Shown here one piece after another: positions 1-7,215 of a stretch of DNA of 10,791 nucleotides. The position numbers and the translations under genes are program-made. The DNA comes from Deltaproteobacteria bacterium. Lineage in GTDB: Bacteria > Desulfobacterota > Desulfobacteria > Desulfobacterales > JAUVGT01. Every line of letters starts with the position of its first letter. Positions within the stretch are counted from its first letter, which is position 1. Under the pieces are notes generated by a model. It did not search any database. It had not been told where the DNA came from and saw nothing but the letters and a program-made list of their open reading frames with translations. The stretch spans positions 1 to 10,791 of the forward strand of contig JAUVGT010000149.1 of NCBI GenBank assembly GCA_030593645.1, in the 5' to 3' direction.

Positions 1-132
1 AAAGTCCAACTTCTGCGTTGTGCTGCATTTTGCAATGATTCAACGTACGATAAGTACGCTTCATCATTACAAAAATTGCACGCCTTGAATTTGAACTCTT
101 TACGAAACCGTCTAATTCGGACTTTTTACGAG
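1..132 (-). repeat. Family A palindromic repeat, copy 1 (cut by window edge)
   Basis: This segment matches the reverse complement of 9892-10023 over all 132 bases without gaps, with 8 mismatches by my hand alignment (about 94% identity). It contains the end motif ACTTTTTACGAAACCGTC and, next to it, a second related end reading GGACTTTTTACGAG (119-132). The centre near CGTACGATAAGTACG is self-complementary, so the unit is an imperfect palindrome. The full terminal repeat seen in copy 2 would extend beyond base 1, so this copy is probably cut by the window. No reading frame is evident. It looks like a non-autonomous MITE-like or REP-like element; the mobilising enzyme is not in the window. Confidence 0.85.
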
Positions 133-143
133 ACCATCAAGCA

Positions 144-171
144 TTGACAAAGAAAATTGTATGTTTATATT
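144..171 (+). promoter_or_regulatory. Candidate sigma-70-type promoter
   Basis: A perfect -35 box TTGACA (144-149) is followed after 16 bases by TATATT (166-171), five of six matches to TATAAT. It lies just outside repeat copy 1 and points towards clpB, but start of transcription would be about 270 bases before the clpB start, giving a long leader. A weaker alternative nearer the gene is TTGAAA (274-279) with TATTAT (299-304), but its 19-base spacer is long. Confidence 0.35.
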
Positions 172-335
172 CTCCTTAGTACAAGCTGAATAAAATCACG
201 GATTGACATACAGAAGTACAATCAGGAATTGGTACCTTTCCATGGAATCGGGTAATGTTGTGTTCGTTGTTTGTTGAAAAATGAATATTACGTCGGGATA
301 TTATAGTGATGATGGTTCCTTTTTTCCAATCTTCT

Positions 336-359
336 ATCATTCCATTATTCCAATATTCC
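336..359 (+). repeat. 8-bp tandem repeat, three units
   Basis: Three consecutive octamers ATCATTCC, ATTATTCC and AATATTCC share the pattern NNNATTCC. The same octamer, on the opposite strand and again in three units, follows the hydrolase gene at 4106-4129. The function is unknown. Confidence 0.6.
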
Positions 360-438
360 CTCAATTTCATAACGGCCGGTGAAGAGGATGGTCGTACACC
401 CATGTATCCTGAAACCGATGAGTCATCCGAATAGTATT

Positions 439-444
439 AGGAGG
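439..444 (+). promoter_or_regulatory. Ribosome-binding site of clpB
   Basis: AGGAGG lies five bases before the ATG at 450, an ideal Shine-Dalgarno spacing that fixes the clpB start. Confidence 0.9.
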
Positions 445-449
445 AAAAA

Positions 450-3032
450 ATGCAGTTTGATAAATTTACAATAAAATCGCAGGAATTGATCCAGAACTCG
501 CAGGCTCTGGCCGCTTCTCATAACAATCCGCAGATTGAACCGGAGCATCTGATCAGTATTATGCTAAAGGAGCAGGACGGTGTAGCGGGATCCATATTAA
601 AAAAACTCGGCGTATCGCCCGGCACGGTGGTTCAGGAAATCATACAGGTAATCGATACGTTACCGAAAATAAGTGAACCCACAGATATTTACATATCTCA
701 AAGGACCAAAAAGGTGCTGGATAGTGCTTTCTCAGAAGCATCGAAAATGAAAGATCAGTATGTAAGTATCGAACATATTCTTCTTTCAATAGCAGATGAA
801 AAAAAGGGAGAAGCCGCGAATATACTGACGCGTTTCGGTGTGACACGGGAGTCAATATTAAAAGTGCTGATTGAAATTCGCGGATCTCAGAGGATCACAG
901 ACCCGAACCCGGAGGAGAAATACCAGGCTCTTGAAAAATTCAGCCGGAACCTGACGGATCTTGCCCGGCTGGGTAAACTTGACCCTGTGATCGGCAGGGA
1001 TGATGAAATCCGTCGAATTGTCCAGGTTCTCTCAAGGCGGACAAAAAATAACCCGGTACTGATCGGTGAACCCGGCGTGGGGAAAACTGCCATCATCGAA
1101 GGCCTGGCCCAGAGAATTGTCGCGGGTGATGTTTCTGAAACACTTAAAAACAGGAGGCTGATGTCCCTGGATATGGGCGCGCTGATTGCCGGTGCCAAGT
1201 ACAGGGGTGAGTTTGAAGACAGGCTCAAGGCTGTTTTAAAGGAAGTGGAAAAGGCGGAAGGTGAAGTGATTTTATTTATCGATGAGCTTCACACACTTGT
1301 GGGCGCGGGGGCAACCGAAGGGGCCATGGATGCGTCCAATATGTTAAAGCCCGCCCTGGCAAGAGGTACGCTGCGGTGTGTCGGCGCGACCACATTGAAT
1401 GAATACCGGAAATATATTGAAAAGGACGCGGCACTTGAAAGAAGATTCCAGCCGGTGATGGTTCTTGAACCAACGGTTGAAGATACCATTTCAATTCTCC
1501 GCGGACTTAAAGAAAAATATGAAGTCCACCACGGTGTCAGGATCAAAGACTCTGCAATTGTGGCGGCAGCTGCACTTTCGAATCGATATATCTCGGACCG
1601 TTTTCTTCCGGATAAGGCCATTGATTTGATCGATGAGTGTGCGTCAAAACTGAGGATCGAAATAGACAGTCTGCCCACAGAAATTGATGAAGTCCAGCGC
1701 AGGATGACCCAGGCGGAAATTGAAAGGCAGGCGTTGAAAAAGGAATCAGATTCTGCGTCAAGAGACCGGTTTTCAAAACTTGAGTCCGAGATTGCTTCCA
1801 TGAAAGAAGAAATTCTTAAGATGAAAGCCCACTGGAATAATGAAAAAGACATGATCCAGAGGATCAGAAAGATCAAAGAAGAGATGGAACATCTTGGTGT
1901 CGAGGCCCAGCAGGCTGAAAGGGACGGAGACCTGGCCAAGGTAGCTGAAATCAGATATGGCAGGATTACAGAACTTGAGAAACAGTTGGCGGATACTAAC
2001 CGGGATCTCGAAGAACTTCAGGAAACAAGCAAGATGCTGAAAGAAGAGGTTGATGATGAAGATATCGCCGAGGTTATCGCGCGGTGGACGGGGATTCCGG
2101 TCAGTAAAATGCTGGAGGGTGAAAAAGAAAAACTGGTTCACATGGAAAAACGGTTGAGTTTGCGTGTGATTGGCCAGACCGAGGCAGTGGAGGCGGTGTC
2201 CAATGCGGTACGCAGAGCCCGTTCCGGTCTGCAAGATCCGTCCCGTCCGATCGGTTCTTTTATATTCATGGGCCCCACAGGCGTGGGTAAGACTGAGCTG
2301 GCCAAAGCGCTCGCGGAATTTATTTTTGATAATGAACAGGCTGTTGTCCGGATAGACATGTCTGAATATATGGAAAAGCACGCGGTCGCGAGACTGATTG
2401 GAGCACCTCCCGGTTATGTCGGGTATGAAGAAGGCGGATACCTTACAGAGGCAGTACGCAGGCGGCCATATTCCGTGGTGCTTTTTGATGAAATCGAAAA
2501 AGCTCACCCTGATGTTTTTAATGTTTTGCTTCAGATTCTTGATGACGGACGTATGACAGATGGAAAGGGGCGCACCGTCGATTTTAAAAACACCATTATC
2601 ATTATGACATCAAACGTGGGAAGCCGTTGGATACAGGAATATGGTGCTTCGAATCGTGATGAACTGGAGGCGAAAACAACCGAGGCCCTAAGGGCAAGTT
2701 TTAAACCTGAATTTCTAAACAGGATCGACGAAACCATTATTTTCCATAACCTGACGAATGATCAGATCGCGCATATTGTGAAAATTCAGGTCGAGAAATT
2801 AAGTGAAAGGCTGGCCGAAAAGAAGATTCACCTTGATCTAAGTGAAGAAGCCATTACATTAATTGCCCGGAAAGGATATGATCCGGTCTACGGAGCGCGC
2901 CCCCTGAAACGTGTGATCCAGAAAATGGTAGAAAATCAGCTTTCAATGGAAATCCTGAAGGGCAGCATCCTCGAAGGAACCACTATCAGGGCAGTTGTTG
3001 AGGGTGATGCGATTGTATTTGAGAAGAGCTGA
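450..3032 (+). CDS. clpB: ATP-dependent chaperone ClpB (protein disaggregase)
   Basis: This is a full-length 860-residue Hsp100 chaperone, the usual ClpB size. Known role of the family: a cytoplasmic hexamer that pulls polypeptides out of aggregates together with DnaK/DnaJ/GrpE. Visible domains are the double Clp N-terminal repeat (about 1-145), the first AAA+ domain with Walker A GEPGVGKT (206-213), Walker B ending FIDE (276-279) and pore loop KYRGEFE (250-256), the charged coiled-coil middle domain (about 405-530), the second AAA+ domain with Walker A GPTGVGKT (608-615), Walker B VVLFDE (676-681) and pore loop GYVGY (655-659), and a C-terminal small domain with sensor-2 GARPLKR (815-821). 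The long middle domain separates it from ClpA and ClpC, and I see no ClpP-docking loop. The start has an ideal Shine-Dalgarno site. It appears monocistronic, with a hairpin 10 bases after the stop. Confidence 0.98.
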   Translation: MQFDKFTIKSQELIQNSQALAASHNNPQIEPEHLISIMLKEQDGVAGSILKKLGVSPGTVVQEIIQVIDTLPKISEPTDIYISQRTKKVLDSAFSEASKMKDQYVSIEHILLSIADEKKGEAANILTRFGVTRESILKVLIEIRGSQRITDPNPEEKYQALEKFSRNLTDLARLGKLDPVIGRDDEIRRIVQVLSRRTKNNPVLIGEPGVGKTAIIEGLAQRIVAGDVSETLKNRRLMSLDMGALIAGAKYRGEFEDRLKAVLKEVEKAEGEVILFIDELHTLVGAGATEGAMDASNMLKPALARGTLRCVGATTLNEYRKYIEKDAALERRFQPVMVLEPTVEDTISILRGLKEKYEVHHGVRIKDSAIVAAAALSNRYISDRFLPDKAIDLIDECASKLRIEIDSLPTEIDEVQRRMTQAEIERQALKKESDSASRDRFSKLESEIASMKEEILKMKAHWNNEKDMIQRIRKIKEEMEHLGVEAQQAERDGDLAKVAEIRYGRITELEKQLADTNRDLEELQETSKMLKEEVDDEDIAEVIARWTGIPVSKMLEGEKEKLVHMEKRLSLRVIGQTEAVEAVSNAVRRARSGLQDPSRPIGSFIFMGPTGVGKTELAKALAEFIFDNEQAVVRIDMSEYMEKHAVARLIGAPPGYVGYEEGGYLTEAVRRRPYSVVLFDEIEKAHPDVFNVLLQILDDGRMTDGKGRTVDFKNTIIIMTSNVGSRWIQEYGASNRDELEAKTTEALRASFKPEFLNRIDETIIFHNLTNDQIAHIVKIQVEKLSERLAEKKIHLDLSEEAITLIARKGYDPVYGARPLKRVIQKMVENQLSMEILKGSILEGTTIRAVVEGDAIVFEKS

Positions 3033-3041
3033 AGAATTTTT

Positions 3042-3100
3042 AACCACGAAACACACGAAATACAAAACTTTTTTCGTGTATTTCGTGGTTCAAATTTTTT
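3042..3100 (+). terminator. Hairpin repeat after clpB, probable terminator
   Basis: The arms 3042-3060 (AACCACGAAACACACGAAA) and 3072-3090 are reverse complements over 19 bases with one mismatch, separated by an 11-base loop. A run of six T (3095-3100) follows the stem. Position just after clpB and before the hydrolase suits transcription termination. The CCACGAAACACACGAA core also resembles a short dispersed repeat I have seen in unrelated environmental bacterial genomes, so it may be a repeat that has been recruited as a terminator. Confidence 0.6.
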
Positions 3101-3154
3101 GTCCTCCCGATCTTGTTTCTTGATCCATCCTTGATTTAAGGCCCATCATGTATT

Positions 3155-3301
3155 AAAAGTGGTTTTAAAAACTCCTCTTGAGTCCAAACTCGGTGTTGAG
3201 ATGAAAATTACAATTCTTGAAATATAACATATATTCCTGTGGTTGGAATTTCCATCCCGCCTTGACTTTTTACTCAATTGAAGATTTTAAAACCACTTTA
3301 A
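3155..3301. repeat. Long imperfect palindrome (family B)
   Basis: The outer arms AAAGTGGTTTTAAAA (3156-3170) and TTTTAAAACCACTTT (3285-3299) are perfect 15-base inverted repeats. Homology continues inward: TTGAGT pairs with ACTCAA, and GATGAAAATT pairs with AATTTCCATC with one mismatch. This gives arms of roughly 60 bases around a loop near 3215-3240. It could form one long hairpin. The reading frame of the downstream hydrolase stays open through it, but I take that as accidental. Confidence 0.75.
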
Positions 3302-3321
3302 TTAAGAGCAAATTTAAAAAT

Positions 3322-4104
3322 ATGAGTGAAAAAGATAACATAAATGTGACCATTTTAGGATCGGGTACATGTGTTCCATCACTAATACGAAGCTCGTGTT
3401 CTGTATTTGTTAAAATCGGGCAGTCAAAGATTTTGATCGATTCAGGCGCGGGAACCATGCACAGGCTTCTTGAGACCGGTACCACGATTTTTGATATTAC
3501 ACATATCTTTTACAGTCATTTTCATCCGGACCATAGTTCGGAACTGGTTCAGTTTATTTTTTCAAATAAATATTCCGGCAGTGTTGAACGGAAAATTCCA
3601 TTGACCATTACCGCGGGGGATGGTTTCAAGAATTTTTATAACGGGTTAAAGGCGGTGTTTGGTCAATGGATCGAATTCGCTCCGGGGATGATGAACATTT
3701 TTGAACTTAATATCACCGGTCCTGATTCAATCGGTTTTAATGATTTTAAAATAAAATCGATTCCCATGAAACACACCAGTGAAAGCCTTGCCTTTCGGAT
3801 CACAGGGCCAAACGGTAAATCTATGGTCTATTCCGGGGATACAGATATCAATGATAACCTGGTTGAACTTTCAACGGGTACGGATCTTCTAATCTGCGAA
3901 TCGGCTTTTCCGGATGATCTAAAAACCCAGGGCCATATGACACCGTCTCTGGCAGGCACGGTGGCGTTGAAAGCGGGGGTGGGAAAGTTGGTGCTCACCC
4001 ATTTGTACCCGGAGTGTGATGGAGTTGATATTGCAAAGGAGTGCCGAAAAATTTACTCGGGTCCTCTGGCTATCGCGGAAGATCTGATGGAAATTGTTAT
4101 TTGA
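3322..4104 (+). CDS. Metallo-beta-lactamase-fold hydrolase, RNase Z-like
   Basis: This 260-residue protein (counted from ATG 3322) belongs to the metallo-beta-lactamase superfamily. It opens with the fold's first strand VTILGSGTCVPS and has the metal motif H66-x-H68-x-D70-H71 in SHFHPDH, then H151 (MKHTSE), D173 (YSGDTD), H205 (GHMTP) and H227 (THLYP). This is the set that normally binds two zinc ions. The layout and size fit the RNase Z/ElaC and arylsulfatase-like branch, but I do not see the exosite arm that would make tRNA 3'-processing convincing, so the substrate is left open. The frame is open back to a TTG at 3217, but that part lies inside a palindrome and lacks fold character, so I chose the ATG. 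Its Shine-Dalgarno is weak (AAGAG, 13 bases away). No operon partner is evident. Confidence 0.85.
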   Translation: MSEKDNINVTILGSGTCVPSLIRSSCSVFVKIGQSKILIDSGAGTMHRLLETGTTIFDITHIFYSHFHPDHSSELVQFIFSNKYSGSVERKIPLTITAGDGFKNFYNGLKAVFGQWIEFAPGMMNIFELNITGPDSIGFNDFKIKSIPMKHTSESLAFRITGPNGKSMVYSGDTDINDNLVELSTGTDLLICESAFPDDLKTQGHMTPSLAGTVALKAGVGKLVLTHLYPECDGVDIAKECRKIYSGPLAIAEDLMEIVI

Positions 4105-4105
4105 T

Positions 4106-4129
4106 GGAATGCTGGAATCGTGGAATGTT
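4106..4129 (-). repeat. 8-bp tandem repeat, three units, next to a stop codon
   Basis: Units GGAATGCT, GGAATCGT and GGAATGTT follow the hydrolase stop codon (4102-4104) by one base. On the reverse strand they read NNNATTCC, the same octamer seen at 336-359. Confidence 0.6.
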
Positions 4130-4149
4130 TTGGGTATCTAATAATCGGA

Positions 4150-4276
4150 ATTCGGGGTCGGTATCGCAATCTGAAAAAATTGAATAAGATGTTTTTTCAC
4201 ACCATATCACTTTCAAAAGTGGTCGTTATGTGTCTGCTTATAAACCAAAAAGATGAAAGCGATACCGACCCCGAAT
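4150..4276. repeat. 127-bp element with perfect 18-bp terminal inverted repeats (family C)
   Basis: ATTCGGGGTCGGTATCGC at 4150-4167 is exactly the reverse complement of 4259-4276. The 91-base interior has no reading frame but contains a small hairpin (CACTT 4208-4212 with AAGTG 4217-4221). ATAAT occurs at 4141-4145 and directly after the right end at 4277-4281. This could be a target-site duplication if the left end starts at 4146, but such AT-rich words arise by chance. It is most simply a non-autonomous mobile or REP-like element, and it could also act as a hairpin between the hydrolase and the tetrapyrrole operon. Confidence 0.75.
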
Positions 4277-4360
4277 ATAATATGATCGATTTGTAGGGGA
4301 TGGCTTGTGCGTCTGCCCTTATGCGGAATGATTTACAACTGACGCAAAAAAAAAATACAA

Positions 4361-4365
4361 AGAGG
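4361..4365 (+). promoter_or_regulatory. Ribosome-binding site of the precorrin-2 dehydrogenase gene
   Basis: AGAGG lies five bases before the ATG at 4371, supporting this start as the first gene of the 4371-8154 run. No clear promoter is visible in the 94 bases between the family C element and the gene. Confidence 0.65.
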
Positions 4366-4370
4366 CATAC

Positions 4371-5030
4371 ATGAGATACTATCCTGTAAATCTGGATATC
4401 AAGGGACGAAAATGTCTGGTTGTGGGTGGTGGAGCGGTCGGAACCAGAAAAGTAAAAACTCTGCTTGAATGCGGAGCAATGGTGACGGTTGTCAGTCCGG
4501 TGATATCAGAAAGCCTGAGCAGGCTGTTAAAAGATAATGAAATTTCTGTAAAAAAGAGGGAATACAAATCTTCTGATATCGATGGGTTGTTTCTTGTCAT
4601 CGGCGCCTCAGATGACCAGGATCTGAACAGGCGAATACACGCGGATGCCGATCAAAAGAACATGTTGTGCAATATCGCCGATCGGCCTGAAATATGCAAT
4701 TTCATCCTGCCTTCCATTGTGAAGCAGGGTGACCTCGTGATCGGTATATCCACATCCGGAAAAAGCCCGGCAGCGGCAAAATATATCAGGAAAGAGCTTG
4801 AAAAAAAATTCGGACCGGAGTATGCGATTTATCTTCAACTGATGGGTGCTGTCCGAAAAAAACTACTGGCAGATAAACATGAGCCCGAAGCGCACAAGCA
4901 TCTGTTTGAAAAGTTGATATTCAGCGGGCTAATTGATATGATACGGGAAAAAAGAGAGGATGATATCAACAGGCTATTAAAAGAAACACTGGGAGAGGGC
5001 TTTGAATTTAAGACTCTCATTGGGGCATAA
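4371..5030 (+). CDS. Precorrin-2 dehydrogenase / sirohydrochlorin ferrochelatase
   Basis: This 219-residue protein matches the bifunctional module known as yeast Met8p, Bacillus SirC/YlnF or the N-terminal half of CysG. It oxidises precorrin-2 to sirohydrochlorin with NAD and, in bifunctional members, inserts iron to give siroheme. The N-terminal Rossmann motif VVGGGAVGTRK (17-27) binds NAD. D104 in NIADRPE sits where the catalytic aspartate of CysG and Met8p lies. The segment FILPSIVKQGDLVIGISTSG (111-130) and the following KSPAAAKYIRKELE are typical of the dimerisation region. No uroporphyrinogen methyltransferase domain is fused, so that enzyme must be encoded elsewhere. It is followed three bases later by ccsB, suggesting co-transcription. 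In a sulfate reducer siroheme would serve dissimilatory sulfite reductase and the siroheme-dependent heme route; both are inferences. Whether it keeps the chelatase activity cannot be told by eye. Confidence 0.92.
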   Translation: MRYYPVNLDIKGRKCLVVGGGAVGTRKVKTLLECGAMVTVVSPVISESLSRLLKDNEISVKKREYKSSDIDGLFLVIGASDDQDLNRRIHADADQKNMLCNIADRPEICNFILPSIVKQGDLVIGISTSGKSPAAAKYIRKELEKKFGPEYAIYLQLMGAVRKKLLADKHEPEAHKHLFEKLIFSGLIDMIREKREDDINRLLKETLGEGFEFKTLIGA

Positions 5031-5033
5031 ATT

Positions 5034-5921
5034 ATGGAAATACTCATCATCATAACGATCCTGTTATACATGCTCAGCGCGGCCGGTTATTTTACTTATC
5101 TTTTTTTTCAGAAAGAGTTTCTGCATAAAATCGGTTTATACTTGGTGTTGGCCGGTTTCATGTGCCATACTGTTTCAATCGCTGGTGTGTGTATAACTTT
5201 GGGCCAGATCCCTGTGCACAATCTGCACCAAAACCTGTCCATCGCGGGGTGGGTTCTGGCATGTGTATTCCTGATTTTCAATTATATATTCAGGCTGAAG
5301 ATTTTTGGTATATATGCCGTTCCACTGATTTCTGTAATCATGGTTGCCGTATCCCGTATACCCAATGAGCCTGTCCAGGCCAAAAGCATATTCAAAAGTT
5401 TCTGGGTGCTGTCCCATGTTATCGCGGTTCTGGCGGGCGATGCGGCCTTCGCGTTCGCGTTTGGGCTGGGGATACTATATCTAATCCAGGAAAATGCCAT
5501 AAAAACAAAAAAACCGGGGTTTTTTTTCAAACGGCTTCCATCCCTTGAAATGCTCGATAATGCCGGTTACGTGTGTATTGTGGCGGGTTTTTCCCTGCTG
5601 ACTTTCGGGTTGATCACAGGATTTGTCTACGCAAAAGCGATATGGGGAAAGTTCTGGGTTTGGGATCCCAAAGAAGTATGGTCCGGTATTACCTGGCTGT
5701 TTTACGCGGCACTTCTTCACGAAAGGCTGGCTGCGGGCTGGCGCGGCAGGCGGGCCGCGATAATGGCAATCATTGGATTTGCCTTTATGCTTTTTACGTA
5801 CTTTGGGGTGAATTTTCTTTTCAAAGGCCACCACTCTGAGTTCACCCGATTACAGCCGGCTGAAACAACAATTAATACAATCCTTAACAAAGACGATCCG
5901 ACTGAAAAGGCGTCTGATTGA
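5034..5921 (+). CDS. ccsB: CcsA/CcsB-family cytochrome c assembly membrane protein (HemX-like)
   Basis: This 295-residue polytopic membrane protein has about eight hydrophobic segments. The diagnostic tryptophan-rich heme-handling (WWD) motif WGKFWVWDPKEVW spans 204-216. Conserved histidines expected to ligate or pass heme are visible: H45 (GFMCHTVS), H128 (WVLSHVIAV) and H267 (KGHHSE). Known family role: with its partner ResB/Ccs1 it exports heme and attaches it to apocytochromes c outside the membrane (System II). The related protein HemX of Bacillus lies beside hemA and lowers HemA levels, and here too hemA follows at once, so a HemA-regulatory role is an alternative. The intact WWD motif favours heme handling. 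No ResB partner is in the window. It starts three bases after the previous stop, and a GGGG just upstream (5022-5025) is the only Shine-Dalgarno-like run, so translational coupling is likely. Confidence 0.9.
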   Translation: MEILIIITILLYMLSAAGYFTYLFFQKEFLHKIGLYLVLAGFMCHTVSIAGVCITLGQIPVHNLHQNLSIAGWVLACVFLIFNYIFRLKIFGIYAVPLISVIMVAVSRIPNEPVQAKSIFKSFWVLSHVIAVLAGDAAFAFAFGLGILYLIQENAIKTKKPGFFFKRLPSLEMLDNAGYVCIVAGFSLLTFGLITGFVYAKAIWGKFWVWDPKEVWSGITWLFYAALLHERLAAGWRGRRAAIMAIIGFAFMLFTYFGVNFLFKGHHSEFTRLQPAETTINTILNKDDPTEKASD

Positions 5922-5928
5922 ATATAAA

Positions 5929-7194
5929 ATGACAGATATTGTACTACTGGGAATAAATCATAAAACAGCACCTGTTGAACTCCGTGAGTGCATTGCTTTT
6001 ACAGATGAAAATACGGGTATTGCGCTCGATTCATTGAAAACTAATTCAGGAATCAATGAGGCCTTGCTGCTATCTACCTGTAATCGTGTGGAGGTGCTGC
6101 TTGTAACAGATGATGCTTCCGTGGCCATTGATAGCGCGAAGAAATTTATCGCGGAATTCAACAATATTCCTTTAACTCAATTTGAAGATTCACTTTATAT
6201 CCATAGGGGAGACGAGGCGGTTCGCCATGTTTTCAGGGTGGCGTCAAGCCTTGATTCGATGATCGTCGGTGAACCGCAGATTCTGGGTCAAATCAAGGAC
6301 GCATACAAAACAGCAACTGAGAAAAAAATATCCGGTGTCATTATAAACCGGCTTTTGCATCGAACTTTTTTTGTGGCCAAACGAGTCAGGACTGAAACAG
6401 GGATCGGTGACAGCGCTGTATCGATAAGTTATGCCGCCATTGAGCTGGCCCGTAAAATTTTTGGAGATCTTGACGGAAAAAGAGTGCTTTTGATCGGTGC
6501 CGGTGAAATGGCGGAGCTGGCAGTGGAGCACCTGATTCGAAACCGGGCAAGTGATATCCGGGTTGCCAATCGTACGTTTGAACATGGGTTGAAACTGGCC
6601 AGAAAATTCAACGGCCAGGCCGTACGTATTGAAGAACTTATTGATTGTTTAAAGGTCGCCGATATCATCATCAGCTCAACCGGATCCCCTGGTTTTATTT
6701 TAACGCATGCGCAGGTAAAGGGGATGATCCGGAAGCGGCGCAACCGTCCCCTCTTTTTTATAGACATCGCGGTTCCTCGTGATATTGATCCGGATATTAA
6801 TAAACTGGCAAATAATTATGTCTACGATATAGATGATCTTAAGGGAGTCATAGAAGATAATGTCGAAGAGCGTAACCGTGAGGCCATCAAAGGAGAAAGG
6901 ATCGTTGACGAAGCTGTTATTCGGTTTCGGGAATGGCGCGAAAACCTGGCAGCGGTACCGACAATAAAGGATTTGAGAAACAAGCTTGAATCGATCGCGG
7001 AAAAAGAAGTAAACAAAACCCTTCGATCAAACAATATATCTCAAGAAAACGCTGAAGCAGTTCACCGAATGACCCGGGCACTGATCAACAAAATACTTCA
7101 TGACCCAACCCAGGTTTTGAAAAACAACAGCTGTATGGGAGATAAATCCAACTACCTGGATATCACTCGAAAGCTGTTTAAGCTGGATGAATAA
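5929..7194 (+). CDS. hemA: Glutamyl-tRNA reductase
   Basis: This 421-residue enzyme makes glutamate-1-semialdehyde from glutamyl-tRNA using NADPH, the first committed step of C5-pathway tetrapyrrole synthesis. The catalytic domain begins GINHKTAPVELRE (8-20) and carries the nucleophile C51 in STCNRVE. The family block SLDSMIVGEPQILGQIK (107-123) is intact. The NADPH domain has GAGEMAE (190-196) and ANRTFEHGLKLA, and the FIDIAVPRDIDP strand closes it. The C-terminal helical part (about 320-421) is the dimerisation domain. Length and motifs are normal. It starts seven bases after ccsB with only AAGG well upstream (5907-5910), so ribosomes probably arrive by coupling. The next enzymes of the pathway (hemL, hemB, hemC) are not in this window, so the cluster is partial compared with classical hemA operons. 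Confidence 0.97.
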   Translation: MTDIVLLGINHKTAPVELRECIAFTDENTGIALDSLKTNSGINEALLLSTCNRVEVLLVTDDASVAIDSAKKFIAEFNNIPLTQFEDSLYIHRGDEAVRHVFRVASSLDSMIVGEPQILGQIKDAYKTATEKKISGVIINRLLHRTFFVAKRVRTETGIGDSAVSISYAAIELARKIFGDLDGKRVLLIGAGEMAELAVEHLIRNRASDIRVANRTFEHGLKLARKFNGQAVRIEELIDCLKVADIIISSTGSPGFILTHAQVKGMIRKRRNRPLFFIDIAVPRDIDPDINKLANNYVYDIDDLKGVIEDNVEERNREAIKGERIVDEAVIRFREWRENLAAVPTIKDLRNKLESIAEKEVNKTLRSNNISQENAEAVHRMTRALINKILHDPTQVLKNNSCMGDKSNYLDITRKLFKLDE

Positions 7195-7203
7195 AAACAT
7201 ATT

Positions 7204-7208
7204 GGAGG
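7204..7208 (+). promoter_or_regulatory. Ribosome-binding site of fabD (fixes a TTG start)
   Basis: GGAGG lies seven bases before the TTG at 7216. The encoded sequence KKIAFLFPGQGSQ begins where the family begins, so the TTG start is well supported. No upstream ATG or GTG would give a better match. Confidence 0.85.
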
Positions 7209-7215
7209 AAGAACA

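Larger units (their letters stand above)
133..449. other. Non-coding leader upstream of clpB
   Basis: This is a 317-base stretch between repeat copy 1 and clpB. It has no convincing gene: an antisense frame across 176-403 lacks any recognisable domain and ends in repeat sequence. It holds a possible vegetative promoter (144-171), a three-unit 8-bp tandem repeat (336-359) and the clpB ribosome-binding site (439-444). I looked for a CIRCE operator (TTAGCACTC-N9-GAGTGCTAA) and for a heat-shock sigma-32 -10 box (CCCCAT) and found neither, so how clpB is heat-regulated here, if it is, is not visible. Confidence 0.6.

Noticed and set aside
176..403. Antisense open frame upstream of clpB
   Set aside because: It includes the octamer repeat, has low-complexity composition and no family similarity.
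887..2507. Long antisense open frames inside clpB (887-1228, 1289-1939, 1773-2507)
   Set aside because: They lie opposite a strongly conserved gene, have no domain character and no ribosome-binding site; they reflect codon bias of clpB.
3217..3321. Upstream TTG extension of the hydrolase gene (35 extra residues)
   Set aside because: The extension falls inside the family B palindrome and the fold starts only after the ATG at 3322.
4288..4322. TAGGGG...CCCTTA possible hairpin before the precorrin-2 dehydrogenase gene
   Set aside because: Pairing is only four to five bases across a long loop; at most a decayed repeat.
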